DNA from: Maritalea mobilis
GTDB lineage: Bacteria > Pseudomonadota > Alphaproteobacteria > Rhodobacterales > Rhodobacteraceae
Direction of reading: 5' to 3'
Length of the DNA: 64,000 nt
Assembly (NCBI RefSeq): GCF_019800885.1
Contig: NZ_JAHVKE010000001.1
Span: 744,001 to 808,000 of the forward strand
In this document: positions 25,616 to 34,290 of the stretch, piece by piece
How positions within the stretch are numbered: the first letter of the stretch is position 1
Layout: every line of letters begins with the position of its first letter
The notes under the pieces: generated by a model
Seen by the model: the letters and a program-made list of their open reading frames with translations, nothing else
Told to the model about the DNA's origin: nothing
Database searches by the model: none
Translations under genes and position numbers: made by a program

Positions 25616-25717
25616 GCGCGTCTCCTCCCTTGAATGGCGCCGGCGGCCCTCTCCCTAAGGTTGAGCCTCGCGCGGAGCGCGACATTCTGTCAAGAAATAA
25701 GGACGCTTGCCCGACAC

Positions 25718-26626
25718 TCAGGCAACGGCGGCCTCCAGGCGGGCCAGTTCGGCGCGCATCCCGTCGCGCAACAGCCGCGCCACCCGGTCGAGCCGCGCGT
25801 CCCGCGGCCCGGCATGGCTGACCAGCCAGAAGGTGCGGGTCAGCGCCACCTCGCCAGGCAGGACGCGGCGCAGTTCCGGCGCGAAGGGCAGCGCGAAATC
25901 ATGCACCACGGCCAAGCCCGCCCCGGCGCGGGCAAGGTTCAGTTGCACCGAGATGGAATTCGAGGCCAGCGGCACATGCGCGACCCCGAGCGCCGACAGG
26001 TAATCGAGTTCGGCGTCGAAGATCATGTCGGGGATATAGCCGATCATGCGCGCGCCCTTGAGGTCTGCGGGGCTGGTTGGGGCGCCGTGCCGCGCGATCC
26101 AATCGTCCGAGGCGGCGAGCGACAGGCGATACTCCGACAAGGCCTCGGCCCGGAGCCGGTCGGTCTTGGGGCGCGAGACGGCGATGGCGAGATCGGCCTC
26201 GCGCCGGGACAGGTTCACGACGCGCGGCAGGGCGAGGATCTGGATATCGAGCGCGGGATGCGCCTCGGCGATCCGGGCGCAGACCTGGGGCAGCAGGTAA
26301 TTGGCGCACCCGTCCGGGGCGCCGATACGGATGGTGCCCGACAGCCCCGCCCCCGCGCCGCTGGCCTCGCCCGTTCCTGCGCGCAGCGCCGCCTCGGCCG
26401 CCTCGGCATGGGTCATCAGCTTCTGCCCGGCCTCGGTCAACGCGTAGCCCTGGGGCGACTTGGCGAAGAGCGTGGCGCCAAGCCCCTCCTCCAGCCGCGC
26501 GATGCGGCGGCCGACCGTGGCCGGGTCCATCCGCAAGTCACGCCCGGCCCCGGTCAGGCTTTCGGCGCGCGCCGTGGCGAGGAAAACGCGCAGATCATCC
26601 CAGTTTCGCACGGCCCATCCTTGCAT
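25718..26626 (-). CDS. LysR-family transcriptional regulator divergent from mmsA
   Basis: A 302-residue regulator. The winged HTH is at about 8-66 (LRVFLATARAESLTGAGRDL, then RMDPATVGRRIARLEE), and the effector-binding domain fills the rest. It is transcribed divergently from mmsA with 100 bp between, the classic LysR arrangement, so it probably controls mmsA in response to a valine-catabolic metabolite. ATG 26626 or GTG 26611 could be the start; the open frame upstream is the shadow of mmsA. Confidence 0.87.
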   Translation of the reverse strand: MQGWAVRNWDDLRVFLATARAESLTGAGRDLRMDPATVGRRIARLEEGLGATLFAKSPQGYALTEAGQKLMTHAEAAEAALRAGTGEASGAGAGLSGTIRIGAPDGCANYLLPQVCARIAEAHPALDIQILALPRVVNLSRREADLAIAVSRPKTDRLRAEALSEYRLSLAASDDWIARHGAPTSPADLKGARMIGYIPDMIFDAELDYLSALGVAHVPLASNSISVQLNLARAGAGLAVVHDFALPFAPELRRVLPGEVALTRTFWLVSHAGPRDARLDRVARLLRDGMRAELARLEAAVA

Positions 26627-26634
26627 TTTCGCAA
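26621..26634. promoter_or_regulatory. Possible LysR-type operator half-dyad
   Basis: TTGC-ATTTTC-GCAA is a dyad overlapping the start of the LysR gene in the 100-bp divergent region with mmsA. It resembles LysR boxes (T-N10/11-A with dyad symmetry). A position over the regulator's own start would suit autorepression. A weak call. Confidence 0.35.
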
Positions 26635-26726
26635 AACGACTTTGGCAACCTTTCTGTTTTACGCGCGTCTTTGCAAGACTAGACTGCGCACCGAGAGACG
26701 CGAGCCACAGTCCCAGGGAGGATGAG

Positions 26727-28226
26727 ATGCAAGAGATCGGACATTGGATCAACGGCCAGCACGTTGCCGGCACGTCGGGCCGCACGGCGGACGTGATGAA
26801 CCCCGCCACCGGCGAGGTGCAGGGCAAGGTCGCTCTGGCCACGACCGCGGAACTGGACGCCGCCGTCGCCGCCGCCGCCGAGGCGCAGAAGGGCTGGGCC
26901 GCGACCAACCCGCAGCGCCGCGCGCGGGTGATGATGAAATTCGGCGCGCTGATCAACGAACACATGGACGAGCTGGCCGAGCTGGTCAGCCGCGAACACG
27001 GCAAGACCCTGCCCGACGGGCGCGGCGACGTGCAGCGCGGGCTTGAAGTGGTCGAGGTCTGCATGGGCGGCCCCGCCCTTCTGAAAGGCGAATTCACCGA
27101 CGATGGCGGGCCCGGCATCGACCTTTACTCGATGCGCCAGCCCCTTGGCGTCGTGGCAGGCATCACGCCCTTCAACTTCCCCGCGATGATCCCGCTGTGG
27201 AAGATGGCCCCGGCGCTGACCTGCGGCAACGCGATGATCCTGAAACCGTCCGAGCGCTGCCCCTCGACCTCGCTGCGGCTGGCCGAGCTTCTGAAAGAGG
27301 CCGGTCTGCCCGATGGCGTGTTGCAGGTCGTCAACGGCGACAAGGAAAGCGTCGACGCGATCCTCGACAACGAGACCGTGCAGGCCGTGGGCTTCGTCGG
27401 CTCGACCCCGATTGCGCAGTACATCTACGGCCGTGCCGCCAATAACGGCAAGCGGGCGCAGTGCTTCGGCGGCGCCAAGAACCACATGATCATCATGCCC
27501 GACGCGGACATGGACAAGGCCGCCGACGCGCTGGTGGGCGCAGGCTTTGGCGCGGCGGGCGAACGCTGCATGGCGATCTCGGTCGCGGTCCCGGTGGGCA
27601 AGGAAACCGCCGACACGCTGCGTGAAAAGCTGATCCCGCGCATCGAGAAGCTGAAGGTCGGCCCCTACACCGCCGGCGACGACGTGGATTACGGCCCCGT
27701 CATCACCGCGCAGGCCAAGGATCGCATCCTCGGGCTGATCGACAGCGGCGTGGACCAGGGCGCAGAGCTGGTCGTGGACGGGCGCGGGTTCGAATTGCAG
27801 GGCTACGAGAACGGCTATTTCGTTGGCCCCAGCTTCTTCGACAACGTCACTCCCGACATGGAGATCTACAAGGAAGAGATTTTCGGCCCGGTCCTGAGCC
27901 AGGTGCGCACCGACAGCTATGAAGAGGCGCTGAAGCTGACCATGGACAACCCCTATGGCAACGGCACGGCGATCTTCACCGCCGATGGCGACACGGCACG
28001 CGATTTCGCCCACCGGGTCAACGTGGGCATGGTCGGCATCAACTTCCCGATCCCGGTGCCGCTCAGCTACCACACCTTCGGCGGCTGGAAGAAATCGGCC
28101 TTCGGCGACCTGAACCAGTACGGTCCCGATGCCTTCCGCTTCTACACCAAGACCAAGACCGTCACGGCGCGCTGGTTCTCGGGGATCAAGGACGGGGCCG
28201 CGTTCAACTTCAAGGCCATGGACTGA
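26727..28226 (+). CDS. mmsA: Methylmalonate-semialdehyde dehydrogenase (CoA-acylating)
   Basis: MmsA, 499 residues, converts methylmalonate semialdehyde to propionyl-CoA with NAD+ and CoA, the last step of valine (and thymine/inositol) degradation. Aldehyde dehydrogenase motifs: ITPFNFPAMIPLWKMAPAL near 150, GSTPIAQYI near 230, and the catalytic Cys in GERCMAIS near 285. The opening IGHWINGQHVAGTSGR is typical of MmsA. GGGAGGA precedes ATG 26727. The other valine-pathway genes lie 2 kb downstream at 30204-33366. An intrinsic terminator follows. Confidence 0.96.
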   Translation: MQEIGHWINGQHVAGTSGRTADVMNPATGEVQGKVALATTAELDAAVAAAAEAQKGWAATNPQRRARVMMKFGALINEHMDELAELVSREHGKTLPDGRGDVQRGLEVVEVCMGGPALLKGEFTDDGGPGIDLYSMRQPLGVVAGITPFNFPAMIPLWKMAPALTCGNAMILKPSERCPSTSLRLAELLKEAGLPDGVLQVVNGDKESVDAILDNETVQAVGFVGSTPIAQYIYGRAANNGKRAQCFGGAKNHMIIMPDADMDKAADALVGAGFGAAGERCMAISVAVPVGKETADTLREKLIPRIEKLKVGPYTAGDDVDYGPVITAQAKDRILGLIDSGVDQGAELVVDGRGFELQGYENGYFVGPSFFDNVTPDMEIYKEEIFGPVLSQVRTDSYEEALKLTMDNPYGNGTAIFTADGDTARDFAHRVNVGMVGINFPIPVPLSYHTFGGWKKSAFGDLNQYGPDAFRFYTKTKTVTARWFSGIKDGAAFNFKAMD

Positions 28227-28250
28227 GGCCTGACCGCTCACCCGCGGACG

Positions 28251-28283
28251 ACGCCCCCGTACCACAGCTGCGGGGGCGTTTTT
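28251..28283 (+). terminator. Intrinsic terminator of mmsA
   Basis: ACGCCCCCG (28251-28259) and CGGGGGCGT (28271-28279) form a perfect 9-bp stem, followed by TTTT and then CATTTCC. It ends transcription 24 bp after the mmsA stop. Confidence 0.92.
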
Positions 28284-28349
28284 CATTTCCCCTTCCGATA
28301 TTTGGCAGCACCCAATAAAACCCGGTGAACGAATGGGGGGAGTTCGTCG

Positions 28350-28769
28350 ATGCCGGTCGATTACAGGGTGCTGCCCGACAAGAACTTGGTCTACGTCCGC
28401 TACTGGGGGGTGGTGGGCATCGAGGAAAGCTTTTCCTCGTTCCGCAGCTATGTCGCCGAACCTCTCGCCCGCGCCGGGCAACGGTTTCTGATCGATCTGT
28501 CCGAGGTCACAGGGATGGAAGATGACATTCCGGGCCTGATCGCGTTCCAAGCAGAAATGGCCGGAACGTTCCTGTCGGGCATCGCGCCCTCCTTCATTCT
28601 TTATCTGGCCCCGACCCCAACCGCTTACTCGATTGCCCGCATGGCGCAGCGCAGTTGGGAGGGGCTGGATAAACCTGTCGTCGTCATCCTGCAGGACGAA
28701 GCGCAGACGTTTGACCTGCTCGGTCTGCCGGACATGAGCCTCAGCGACCTCACCCGCCGCATGGCGTGA
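28350..28769 (+). CDS. STAS/SpoIIAA-like small protein
   Basis: A 139-residue protein with alternating strands and helices: VDYRVLPDKNLVYVRYWG at the start, FLIDLSEVTGM near 47, and a C-terminal helix. The pattern resembles SpoIIAA-like/STAS domain proteins found in many Rhodobacteraceae, but there is no clear phosphorylatable Ser in the usual motif, so this is fold-level guesswork. It is a single gene between the mmsA terminator and a hairpin at 28775-28797. Confidence 0.6.
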   Translation: MPVDYRVLPDKNLVYVRYWGVVGIEESFSSFRSYVAEPLARAGQRFLIDLSEVTGMEDDIPGLIAFQAEMAGTFLSGIAPSFILYLAPTPTAYSIARMAQRSWEGLDKPVVVILQDEAQTFDLLGLPDMSLSDLTRRMA

Positions 28770-28774
28770 AAATA

Positions 28775-28797
28775 GCCGCCCCGGATAAGGGGGCGGC
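28775..28797. terminator. GC-rich hairpin after the STAS-like gene
   Basis: GCCGCCCC (28775-28782) pairs with GGGGCGGC (28790-28797). No T run follows on the plus strand, while TATTTTC follows on the minus strand, so it is only a partial terminator match. Confidence 0.45.
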
Positions 28798-28987
28798 CAG
28801 TGGGAGAGCAAAACGGGGGAGGAAAGAAACGGCCCGACCCGTGTGGTGATGGAAAAAAGATACGCACCGCCGCCCTGCGCCGCCATTGCGGGAAACCCGC
28901 CCCCCGCGTCGCCTTTTCCCTTGGCAAGCCCACGCGCAGCCTGTTTCCTGATCCCTGCGCCGTGCTTGGGAGACGAGAGGGGCCGCG

Positions 28988-30115
28988 ATGACCGAGGACG
29001 CCTACACGCTGGGCATCGAGGAGGAATACCTTCTCGTGGACAAGGAGACGGGCAACCTCGCCGAGGCGCCCGAGGCCCTGATGGAGGCCTGCTCCAGCAA
29101 GCTGGAGGGTCAGGTCAGCCCGGAATTCCTGCAATGCCAGATCGAGATCGGCACGACCGTCTGCGCCGATATCGACGCGGCGCGCTCGGACCTGAAACAT
29201 CTGCGCAGCACCGTGGCCGCCTGCGCGGGAGAGTTCGGCCTCGCGCCCATTGCGGTGTCCTGCCATCCCTTCGCCGACTGGAAGGTGCAGCACCACACCG
29301 ACAAGGACCGCTACAACCAGTTGGCGCAGGATCTGGGCGGGGTCGTGCGGCGCATGCTGATCTGCGGGATGCATGTGCATGTGGGCATCCCAGATGACGA
29401 GATGCGCCTCGACCTGATGCGGCAGCTGACCTACTTCCTGCCGCATCTGCTGGCGCTGTCGGCATCGTCACCGTATTGGCAGGGGGTGGATACGGGGCTC
29501 GCCTCCTACCGGCTGACGGTGTTCGACAACCTGCCCCGGACGGGCCTGCCGCCCGTCTTCCACTCCTGGGCCGAGTATGAACGCGCCACGGGTACGCTGA
29601 TCGAGCTGGGCCTGATCGAGGACACGACCAAGATCTGGTGGGATCTGCGCCCCTCGCACCGTTTCCCGACACTGGAGACCCGCATCTGCGATGTCGGTCC
29701 GCGGCTGGAACACACGCTGGCGCTGGCCGCCCTGATCCAGTGCCTGACGCGGATGCTGGTGCGGCTGCGCCAGCAGAACCTGCGCTGGCGGGTCTATGAC
29801 CGGTTCCTTGTGAACGAGAACCGCTGGCGCGCACAACGCTACGGCGTGACCGAGGGGTTAATCGACTTCGGCCGTGGAAAGATCACGCCCGTGGGCGAGC
29901 TGATCGACGAGTTGATCGAGATCCTGACCGAGGATGCCGAGGCCTTGGGCTGCCTGCCCGACCTGTTGCGCCTGCGCGAGATCATCGAAGGCGGCACCTC
30001 GTCCGAGCGGCAGAGGGGGATCTATGCCGGGGCGCGCACCGCCGGAAAGGGCCATGACGCGGCCATGCGCGATGTGGTGGCCCACCTGATCGAGGAATTC
30101 CACGCCGATCTGTGA
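28988..30115 (+). CDS. YbdK-type carboxylate-amine ligase (glutamate-cysteine ligase 2 family)
   Basis: A 375-residue member of the GCS2 family, which forms amide bonds with ATP; E. coli YbdK has weak glutamate-cysteine ligase activity. The ATP-grasp-like N-terminus [12 protein letters not shown] (7-18) and the active-site His pair CGMHVHVGI (about 126-134) are intact, as is RICDVG near 235. GAGAGG precedes the ATG. It sits between two halves of the valine pathway but has no obvious link to it. The true substrate is unproven for most of the family. Confidence 0.85.
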   Translation: MTEDAYTLGIEEEYLLVDKETGNLAEAPEALMEACSSKLEGQVSPEFLQCQIEIGTTVCADIDAARSDLKHLRSTVAACAGEFGLAPIAVSCHPFADWKVQHHTDKDRYNQLAQDLGGVVRRMLICGMHVHVGIPDDEMRLDLMRQLTYFLPHLLALSASSPYWQGVDTGLASYRLTVFDNLPRTGLPPVFHSWAEYERATGTLIELGLIEDTTKIWWDLRPSHRFPTLETRICDVGPRLEHTLALAALIQCLTRMLVRLRQQNLRWRVYDRFLVNENRWRAQRYGVTEGLIDFGRGKITPVGELIDELIEILTEDAEALGCLPDLLRLREIIEGGTSSERQRGIYAGARTAGKGHDAAMRDVVAHLIEEFHADL

Positions 30116-30203
30116 CGCGCACGGGGCGCTTGCAATACTCCTGCAACAGTCGGTAATTAAACAAGCGTTCAATTCCAGCATGGACGGCAAGGGAGGGTCT
30201 GCC

Positions 30204-31349
30204 ATGGATTTCGCACTCAGCGAGGAACAGGAAGCCATTTTCGACATGGCCACGGCCTTTGGCGAGGCCGAGATCGCGCCCCATGCGCAGGTGTGGGAAC
30301 GCGAGGGGACGATCCCGAAAGACCTGTGGCCGAAGCTGGCCGAGCTTGGCTTCGGTGGCCTCTACGTCTCGGAAGAGAATGGCGGTTCGGGTCTCAGCCG
30401 GCTGGACGCCACGCTGGTGTTCGAGGCGCTCAGCCAGTCCTGCGCCTCGGTCGCGGCGTTTTTGTCGATCCACAACATGTGCGCCAAGATGCTGGACAAT
30501 TACGCCAGCGCAGAGTTGCGCGACCGCTACCTGCCCCGCGCGCTGACGATGGAGACGTTCTTTTCCTACTGCCTGACCGAACCGGGCTCGGGCTCGGACG
30601 CGGCGGCGCTGAAGACGCGCGCCGAGCGCACGAACGAGGGCTACGTGATGAACGGCACCAAGGCCTTCATCTCGGGCGGCGGCTATTCGGATGCCTATAT
30701 CGTCATGGCCCGCACCGGCGAGGACGGGCCGCGCGGCATCTCCTCGATCATCGTTGATGACGGGGCCGAGGGGCTGTCCTTCGGCGGGCTGGAAGACAAG
30801 ATGGGCTGGCGCAGCCAACCCACGCGGCAGGTGCAGTTCGACGATTGCAAGGTGCCCGCCGGGAACCTTCTGGGAGAGGAAGGCAAGGGCTTTCGCTATG
30901 CCATGGCGGGGCTGGATGGCGGGCGGCTGAACATCGCGGCCTGTTCGCTTGGGGCCGCGCAGGCGGCGCTGGACGCGACGCTGACCTATATGGGCGAGCG
31001 CAAAGCCTTCGGCCAACCCATCGACCAGTTCCAGGCCCTGCAGTTCCGTCTGGCCGAGATGGAGATCGAGTTGCAGGCCGCGCGCACCTTCCTGCGGCAG
31101 GCGGCATGGAAGCTGGACGAAAACCACCCCGACGCCACCAAGTTCTGCGCCATGGCTAAGAAACACGTGACCGAGGTGGGCAGCCGCGTCGCCGATCAAT
31201 GCCTGCAATTGCATGGCGGCTACGGCTATCTTGCCGATTACGGGATCGAGAAGATCGTCCGCGATTTGCGCGTGCACCAGATCCTGGAAGGCACCAACGA
31301 GATCATGCGCCTGATCGTGGCACGCCAGATGCTGGCCGAGCGCGGCTGA
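30204..31349 (+). CDS. Acyl-CoA dehydrogenase, probably isobutyryl-CoA dehydrogenase
   Basis: A 381-residue flavoprotein that introduces a 2,3 double bond into an acyl-CoA. Motifs: YCLTEPGSGSDAAALKT near 125 (flavin contact), KAFISGGG, and the C-terminal catalytic Glu in HQILEGTNEIM near 365. The Glu placement and its two downstream partners (3-hydroxyisobutyryl-CoA hydrolase-like and mmsB) point to the valine step isobutyryl-CoA to methacrylyl-CoA. AGGGAGGG lies 7 nt before ATG 30204; a longer frame from 30180 is less likely. First gene of the ACAD-hydrolase-mmsB operon. Confidence 0.9.
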   Translation: MDFALSEEQEAIFDMATAFGEAEIAPHAQVWEREGTIPKDLWPKLAELGFGGLYVSEENGGSGLSRLDATLVFEALSQSCASVAAFLSIHNMCAKMLDNYASAELRDRYLPRALTMETFFSYCLTEPGSGSDAAALKTRAERTNEGYVMNGTKAFISGGGYSDAYIVMARTGEDGPRGISSIIVDDGAEGLSFGGLEDKMGWRSQPTRQVQFDDCKVPAGNLLGEEGKGFRYAMAGLDGGRLNIAACSLGAAQAALDATLTYMGERKAFGQPIDQFQALQFRLAEMEIELQAARTFLRQAAWKLDENHPDATKFCAMAKKHVTEVGSRVADQCLQLHGGYGYLADYGIEKIVRDLRVHQILEGTNEIMRLIVARQMLAERG

Positions 31350-31418
31350 GTATCGGGCGCGCCTCGGCGGACCGTCGCAGGGCGTCTGTGAAGAAAGAGG
31401 AAAGGGGTGGTCGTGACG

Positions 31419-32453
31419 ATGAGTGACGACATCGACATCCGGATCGTGGGCCGCGCGGGGCGCATCACCCTCAATCGGCCCGACGCGCTGAACGCGCTGA
31501 GCTGGGACATGTGCCTGCGGATCGAGGCCGCGCTGGATGAATGGACCGGCGATGACGCGGTTGCGTTGCTGGTGATCGACGCCGTGGGCGACAAGGCGTT
31601 TTGCGCAGGTGGCGATATCGCCGAGCTTTTTGCCACCGGCACGGCGGGCGATTTCGCCTATGGACGGCGCTTCTGGGCCGACGAGTACCGGATGAACGCC
31701 AAGCTGTTCAATTTCCCCAAGCCCGTGATCAGCCTGATGCAGGGCTTCACGATGGGCGGCGGGGTCGGCGTCGGCTGCCACGGGTCGCACCGGGTGGTTT
31801 GCGAGACCAGCCAGATCGCTATGCCCGAGGCCGGGATCGGCCTGATCCCCGATGTGGGGGGCTCGCTTTTGCTGGCCCGCGCGCCGGGACGGCTGGGCGA
31901 ATACCTCGGCGTGACCTGCGACCGGATGGGACCGGGCGACGCGATCCACGCGGAGTTTGCCGACTACTACATCCCGCGCGACCGCTGGCCCGACCTGATC
32001 GCGGAACTCAGCGAGACCGGCGATTGGGAGGCGGTGGACCGCGCCGCCGAGACCGCCCCGGACAGCCCGCTGAAAGAGGCACAGGCTCAGATCGACCGGC
32101 TGTTTTCGGGCGAGACCCTGCGCGATATCCTCGTGGATCTGAACCACCATGACGGGGCCGTGCGCGACAAGGCGATGAAGGCCATCGGGCGAAATTCGCC
32201 GCTGGCCATGGCCTGCGCGGTCGAAATTATCCACCGCGTGCGGCTGCGCGACTCGATCGAGGCCGCGCTGGAACAGGAATACCGCTATACCTACCGCGCG
32301 ATGGAGGACGGCGATTTCCTCGAAGGCATCCGCGCCGCGATCATCGACAAGGACCGCACCCCGACATGGAAGCACGATGCACCAGAGGCGCCCGGCCCGG
32401 CCGAAGTCTCGCGCATGCTGCTGCCGCTGGGGGGCGAGGGCTTGAGGCTCTGA
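31419..32453 (+). CDS. Enoyl-CoA hydratase/isomerase family, 3-hydroxyisobutyryl-CoA hydrolase type
   Basis: A 344-residue crotonase-fold protein, longer than simple hydratases (about 260) and matching 3-hydroxyisobutyryl-CoA hydrolase. Crotonase motifs: ITLNRPDALNAL, the oxyanion-hole FCAGGDIAELF near 62 and GFTMGGGVGVG near 109, and MPEAGIGLIPDVGGS near 136 with the catalytic Glu. With the adjacent dehydrogenases it gives 3-hydroxyisobutyrate in valine degradation; a hydratase for methacrylyl-CoA is not in the cluster. ATG 31419 chosen by family start; in-frame GTGs at 31407 and 31413 are possible. Confidence 0.86.
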   Translation: MSDDIDIRIVGRAGRITLNRPDALNALSWDMCLRIEAALDEWTGDDAVALLVIDAVGDKAFCAGGDIAELFATGTAGDFAYGRRFWADEYRMNAKLFNFPKPVISLMQGFTMGGGVGVGCHGSHRVVCETSQIAMPEAGIGLIPDVGGSLLLARAPGRLGEYLGVTCDRMGPGDAIHAEFADYYIPRDRWPDLIAELSETGDWEAVDRAAETAPDSPLKEAQAQIDRLFSGETLRDILVDLNHHDGAVRDKAMKAIGRNSPLAMACAVEIIHRVRLRDSIEAALEQEYRYTYRAMEDGDFLEGIRAAIIDKDRTPTWKHDAPEAPGPAEVSRMLLPLGGEGLRL

Positions 32454-32490
32454 CACGATCGGCGAACACGCCGAAATGGGAGGGAGAGGC

Positions 32491-33366
32491 ATGAAGATCG
32501 GATTCATCGGACTGGGCAACATGGGCGCCCCCATGGCGGCGAACCTCGTCGCGGCGGGGCATGAGGTGACGGGGTTCGACCTTGCGGCCCCTGCCCCCGA
32601 GGGCGTGAGCATGGCCGCCAGCGCCGCCGAGGCGGCGACTGGGGCCGAGGTGGTCATCACCATGCTGCCCAACGGAAACATCCTGCGCGCCGTCGCCGAG
32701 GAGGTTCTGCCCGCGATGGAGCCGGGCGCGATCCTGCTGGATTGCTCAACGGTCGACGTGGCCTCGGCCCGCGACGTGGCGGCGATGGCTGCGGAAAAGG
32801 GGCTCGGGTTCCTCGACGCGCCGGTCTCGGGCGGGGTTGGCGGGGCTGCCGCGGGCACGCTGACCTTCATGGTGGGGGGCGAGGATGCCGCCTTTGCCAC
32901 CGCCAAGCCGCTTTTCGACGTAATGGGGCAGAAAGCCGTCCATTGCGGGCCGGCGGGCAACGGACAGGCCGCCAAGATCTGCAACAACATGATCCTGGGC
33001 GTCACGATGATCGCCACCTGCGAGGCCTTTGCGCTGGCCGACAAGCTGGGGCTCGACCGGCAGGCGATGTTCGACGTGGTCTCGACCTCCTCGGGTCAAA
33101 GCTGGTCGATGAACACCTACTGCCCTGCCCCCGGCGTCGGCCCCACCAGCCCGGCGGACAACGACTACAAACCCGGCTTTGCCGCCGACCTGATGCTGAA
33201 GGACCTGCGCCTGAGCCAGTCGGCTGCCGAGGCCGCCGATGCCGACACGCCCATGGGGGCGCTGGCCTCGGCGCTCTACGCGCAATTCGTCGAGTCGGAG
33301 GATGGCGCGGGCCGCGACTTCTCCGCGATGCTGCCGCGCTTCGAGAAACGGAGGCGAAGCACCTGA
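32491..33366 (+). CDS. mmsB: 3-hydroxyisobutyrate dehydrogenase
   Basis: A 291-residue NAD-dependent beta-hydroxyacid dehydrogenase. Rossmann motif FIGLGNMGAPMAANL at 4-18, substrate loop DAPVSGGVGGAAAGTLTFM near 114-132, and catalytic Lys in GNGQAAKICNNM near 160-171. It makes methylmalonate semialdehyde from 3-hydroxyisobutyrate, the substrate for MmsA encoded upstream. GGGAGGG lies before ATG 32491. Last gene of the operon; the 3' region carries a candidate RNA gene. Confidence 0.95.
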   Translation: MKIGFIGLGNMGAPMAANLVAAGHEVTGFDLAAPAPEGVSMAASAAEAATGAEVVITMLPNGNILRAVAEEVLPAMEPGAILLDCSTVDVASARDVAAMAAEKGLGFLDAPVSGGVGGAAAGTLTFMVGGEDAAFATAKPLFDVMGQKAVHCGPAGNGQAAKICNNMILGVTMIATCEAFALADKLGLDRQAMFDVVSTSSGQSWSMNTYCPAPGVGPTSPADNDYKPGFAADLMLKDLRLSQSAAEAADADTPMGALASALYAQFVESEDGAGRDFSAMLPRFEKRRRST

Positions 33367-33389
33367 AAAGCCACAAATAAAGGTTTTTC

Positions 33390-33564
33390 TTGACCTGTTG
33401 CGAAAATGTGGCACACTTAACTTTGACATCCCAAGACTTGTCCGCAAGTTAAGCCCGGTGTCGACAACAGGAATATTGGTGCACCTCACGTCATAGGCAC
33501 CGGGCTGCGGACACCCTCGTAAGACACGACGACTTTGAACCCTGCTTCGGCAGGGTTTTCTTTT
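33390..33564 (+). ncRNA. Candidate structured small RNA gene with its own promoter and terminator
   Basis: A TTGACC box at 33390-33395 with a weak CACTTA -10 at 33414-33419 (18-bp spacing) precedes a highly paired stretch. CTTAACTT (33416-33423) pairs with AAGTTAAG (33446-33453); TGTCCGC (33439-33445) pairs with GCGGACA (33506-33512) around AGCCCGGTG (33452-33460) with CACCGGGCT (33497-33505). It ends at a UUCG-capped terminator at 33538-33564. Some pairings are mutually exclusive. No ORF covers it. A 6S-like RNA, a trans-acting sRNA or a long mmsB 3' end are all possible. Confidence 0.5.
33538..33564 (+). terminator. Strong intrinsic terminator with UUCG loop
   Basis: AACCCTGC (33538-33545), loop TTCG, GCAGGGTT (33550-33557), then TTCTTTT: a textbook terminator 163 bp before the DUF2852 gene. 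Downstream of mmsB it would end that operon and any RNA gene within the gap. Confidence 0.93.
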
Positions 33565-33726
33565 GGCCGGACGACCGCCGGGATTTCACAAAATTCCGCA
33601 AAGTTTCAAAGCGATACGCGGCATGTGAAAAAGATTAACTTTCTCCCCTTGCGAGGAAAGCCGGCATCCCCCACATTTGTGAATGTGATTAACATTAATA
33701 TTTGCCATCGAAACGGGAGACTTCAC

Positions 33727-34164
33727 ATGACCGCACCTGCACCCCACGCCCCTGCCCCGGCCGCCAGCCCCATGGCGCAAGAGGCGAAGGGCTGGTTTTC
33801 CCGCGCCGAAGAGTGGCTGGACGCCCGCGGAAAGGGCGCCTGGATCGCCGCCATGGTGCTTGGGTTCATCCTCTTCTGGCCCATCGGCCTCGCCCTTCTT
33901 GCCTACATGATCTGGAGCAAACGCATGTTCAACGCATCCTGCAAATCCCGCCGCCACGCCATGACGCGCCACGCGTTCAAAAGCTCGGGCAACAGCGCCT
34001 TCGACGCCTACAAGGCCGACACGCTGCGCCGCCTCGAGGAAGAGCAGGAGGCCTTCGAATCCTTCCTGCAGCGCCTGCGCGACGCCAAGGACAAGGCCGA
34101 GTTCGACCAGTTCATGGACGAGCGCGCCAAGACGGCCAAGACCGACGACAGCGTCGAGGCCTGA
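33727..34164 (+). CDS. DUF2852 family small membrane protein
   Basis: A 145-residue protein of the DUF2852 family, common in alphaproteobacteria. A Pro/Ala-rich N-terminus precedes one transmembrane helix at about 38-62 (GAWIAAMVLGFILFWPIGLALL), then a Lys/Arg-rich, helical cytoplasmic tail predicted as coiled coil (RRLEEEQEAFESFLQRLRDA). No function is known. GGGAGA lies before ATG 33727. Long in-frame sequence upstream belongs to the candidate RNA region and is unlikely to be coding. A 13-bp hairpin follows. Confidence 0.83.
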   Translation: MTAPAPHAPAPAASPMAQEAKGWFSRAEEWLDARGKGAWIAAMVLGFILFWPIGLALLAYMIWSKRMFNASCKSRRHAMTRHAFKSSGNSAFDAYKADTLRRLEEEQEAFESFLQRLRDAKDKAEFDQFMDERAKTAKTDDSVEA

Positions 34165-34205
34165 TCAGCCATCCCCCCGGTCGGGCCCTTCCCCTGCCCG
34201 GCCCC

Positions 34206-34247
34206 GCCGCGCCCCCTCTGTCCCGGATGTTCCCGAGGGGGCGCGGC
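34206..34247 (+). terminator. Long GC-rich hairpin between DUF2852 and RDD genes
   Basis: A 13-bp perfect stem GCCGCGCCCCCTC/GAGGGGGCGCGGC (34206-34218 with 34235-34247) with a 16-nt loop is followed by ATATTCGGTTTT. Probably a terminator of the DUF2852 gene, though the T run is offset. Confidence 0.55.
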
Positions 34248-34290
34248 ATATTCGGTTTTCCCCCTCTTTTCGAATCTGCCTGGACCCGCC

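Noticed and set aside
26679-28886. 735-codon minus-strand frame over mmsA and the STAS-like gene
   Set aside because: Antisense to mmsA, composition biased, no motif; the LysR gene's apparent extension upstream has the same cause.
29982-33044. Open reading frame of 1020 codons on the minus strand
   Set aside because: It is antisense to the acyl-CoA dehydrogenase, hydrolase and mmsB genes, which have clear family motifs and Shine-Dalgarno sites. High GC makes long antisense frames stay open; the protein is Arg/Ala/Gly/His-rich without a domain.
33390-33564. 6S RNA (ssrS) identification
   Set aside because: The closing stems and overall length do not match the 6S shape as I know it, with only about 37 nt inside the inner stem. 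Left as an unassigned RNA candidate.
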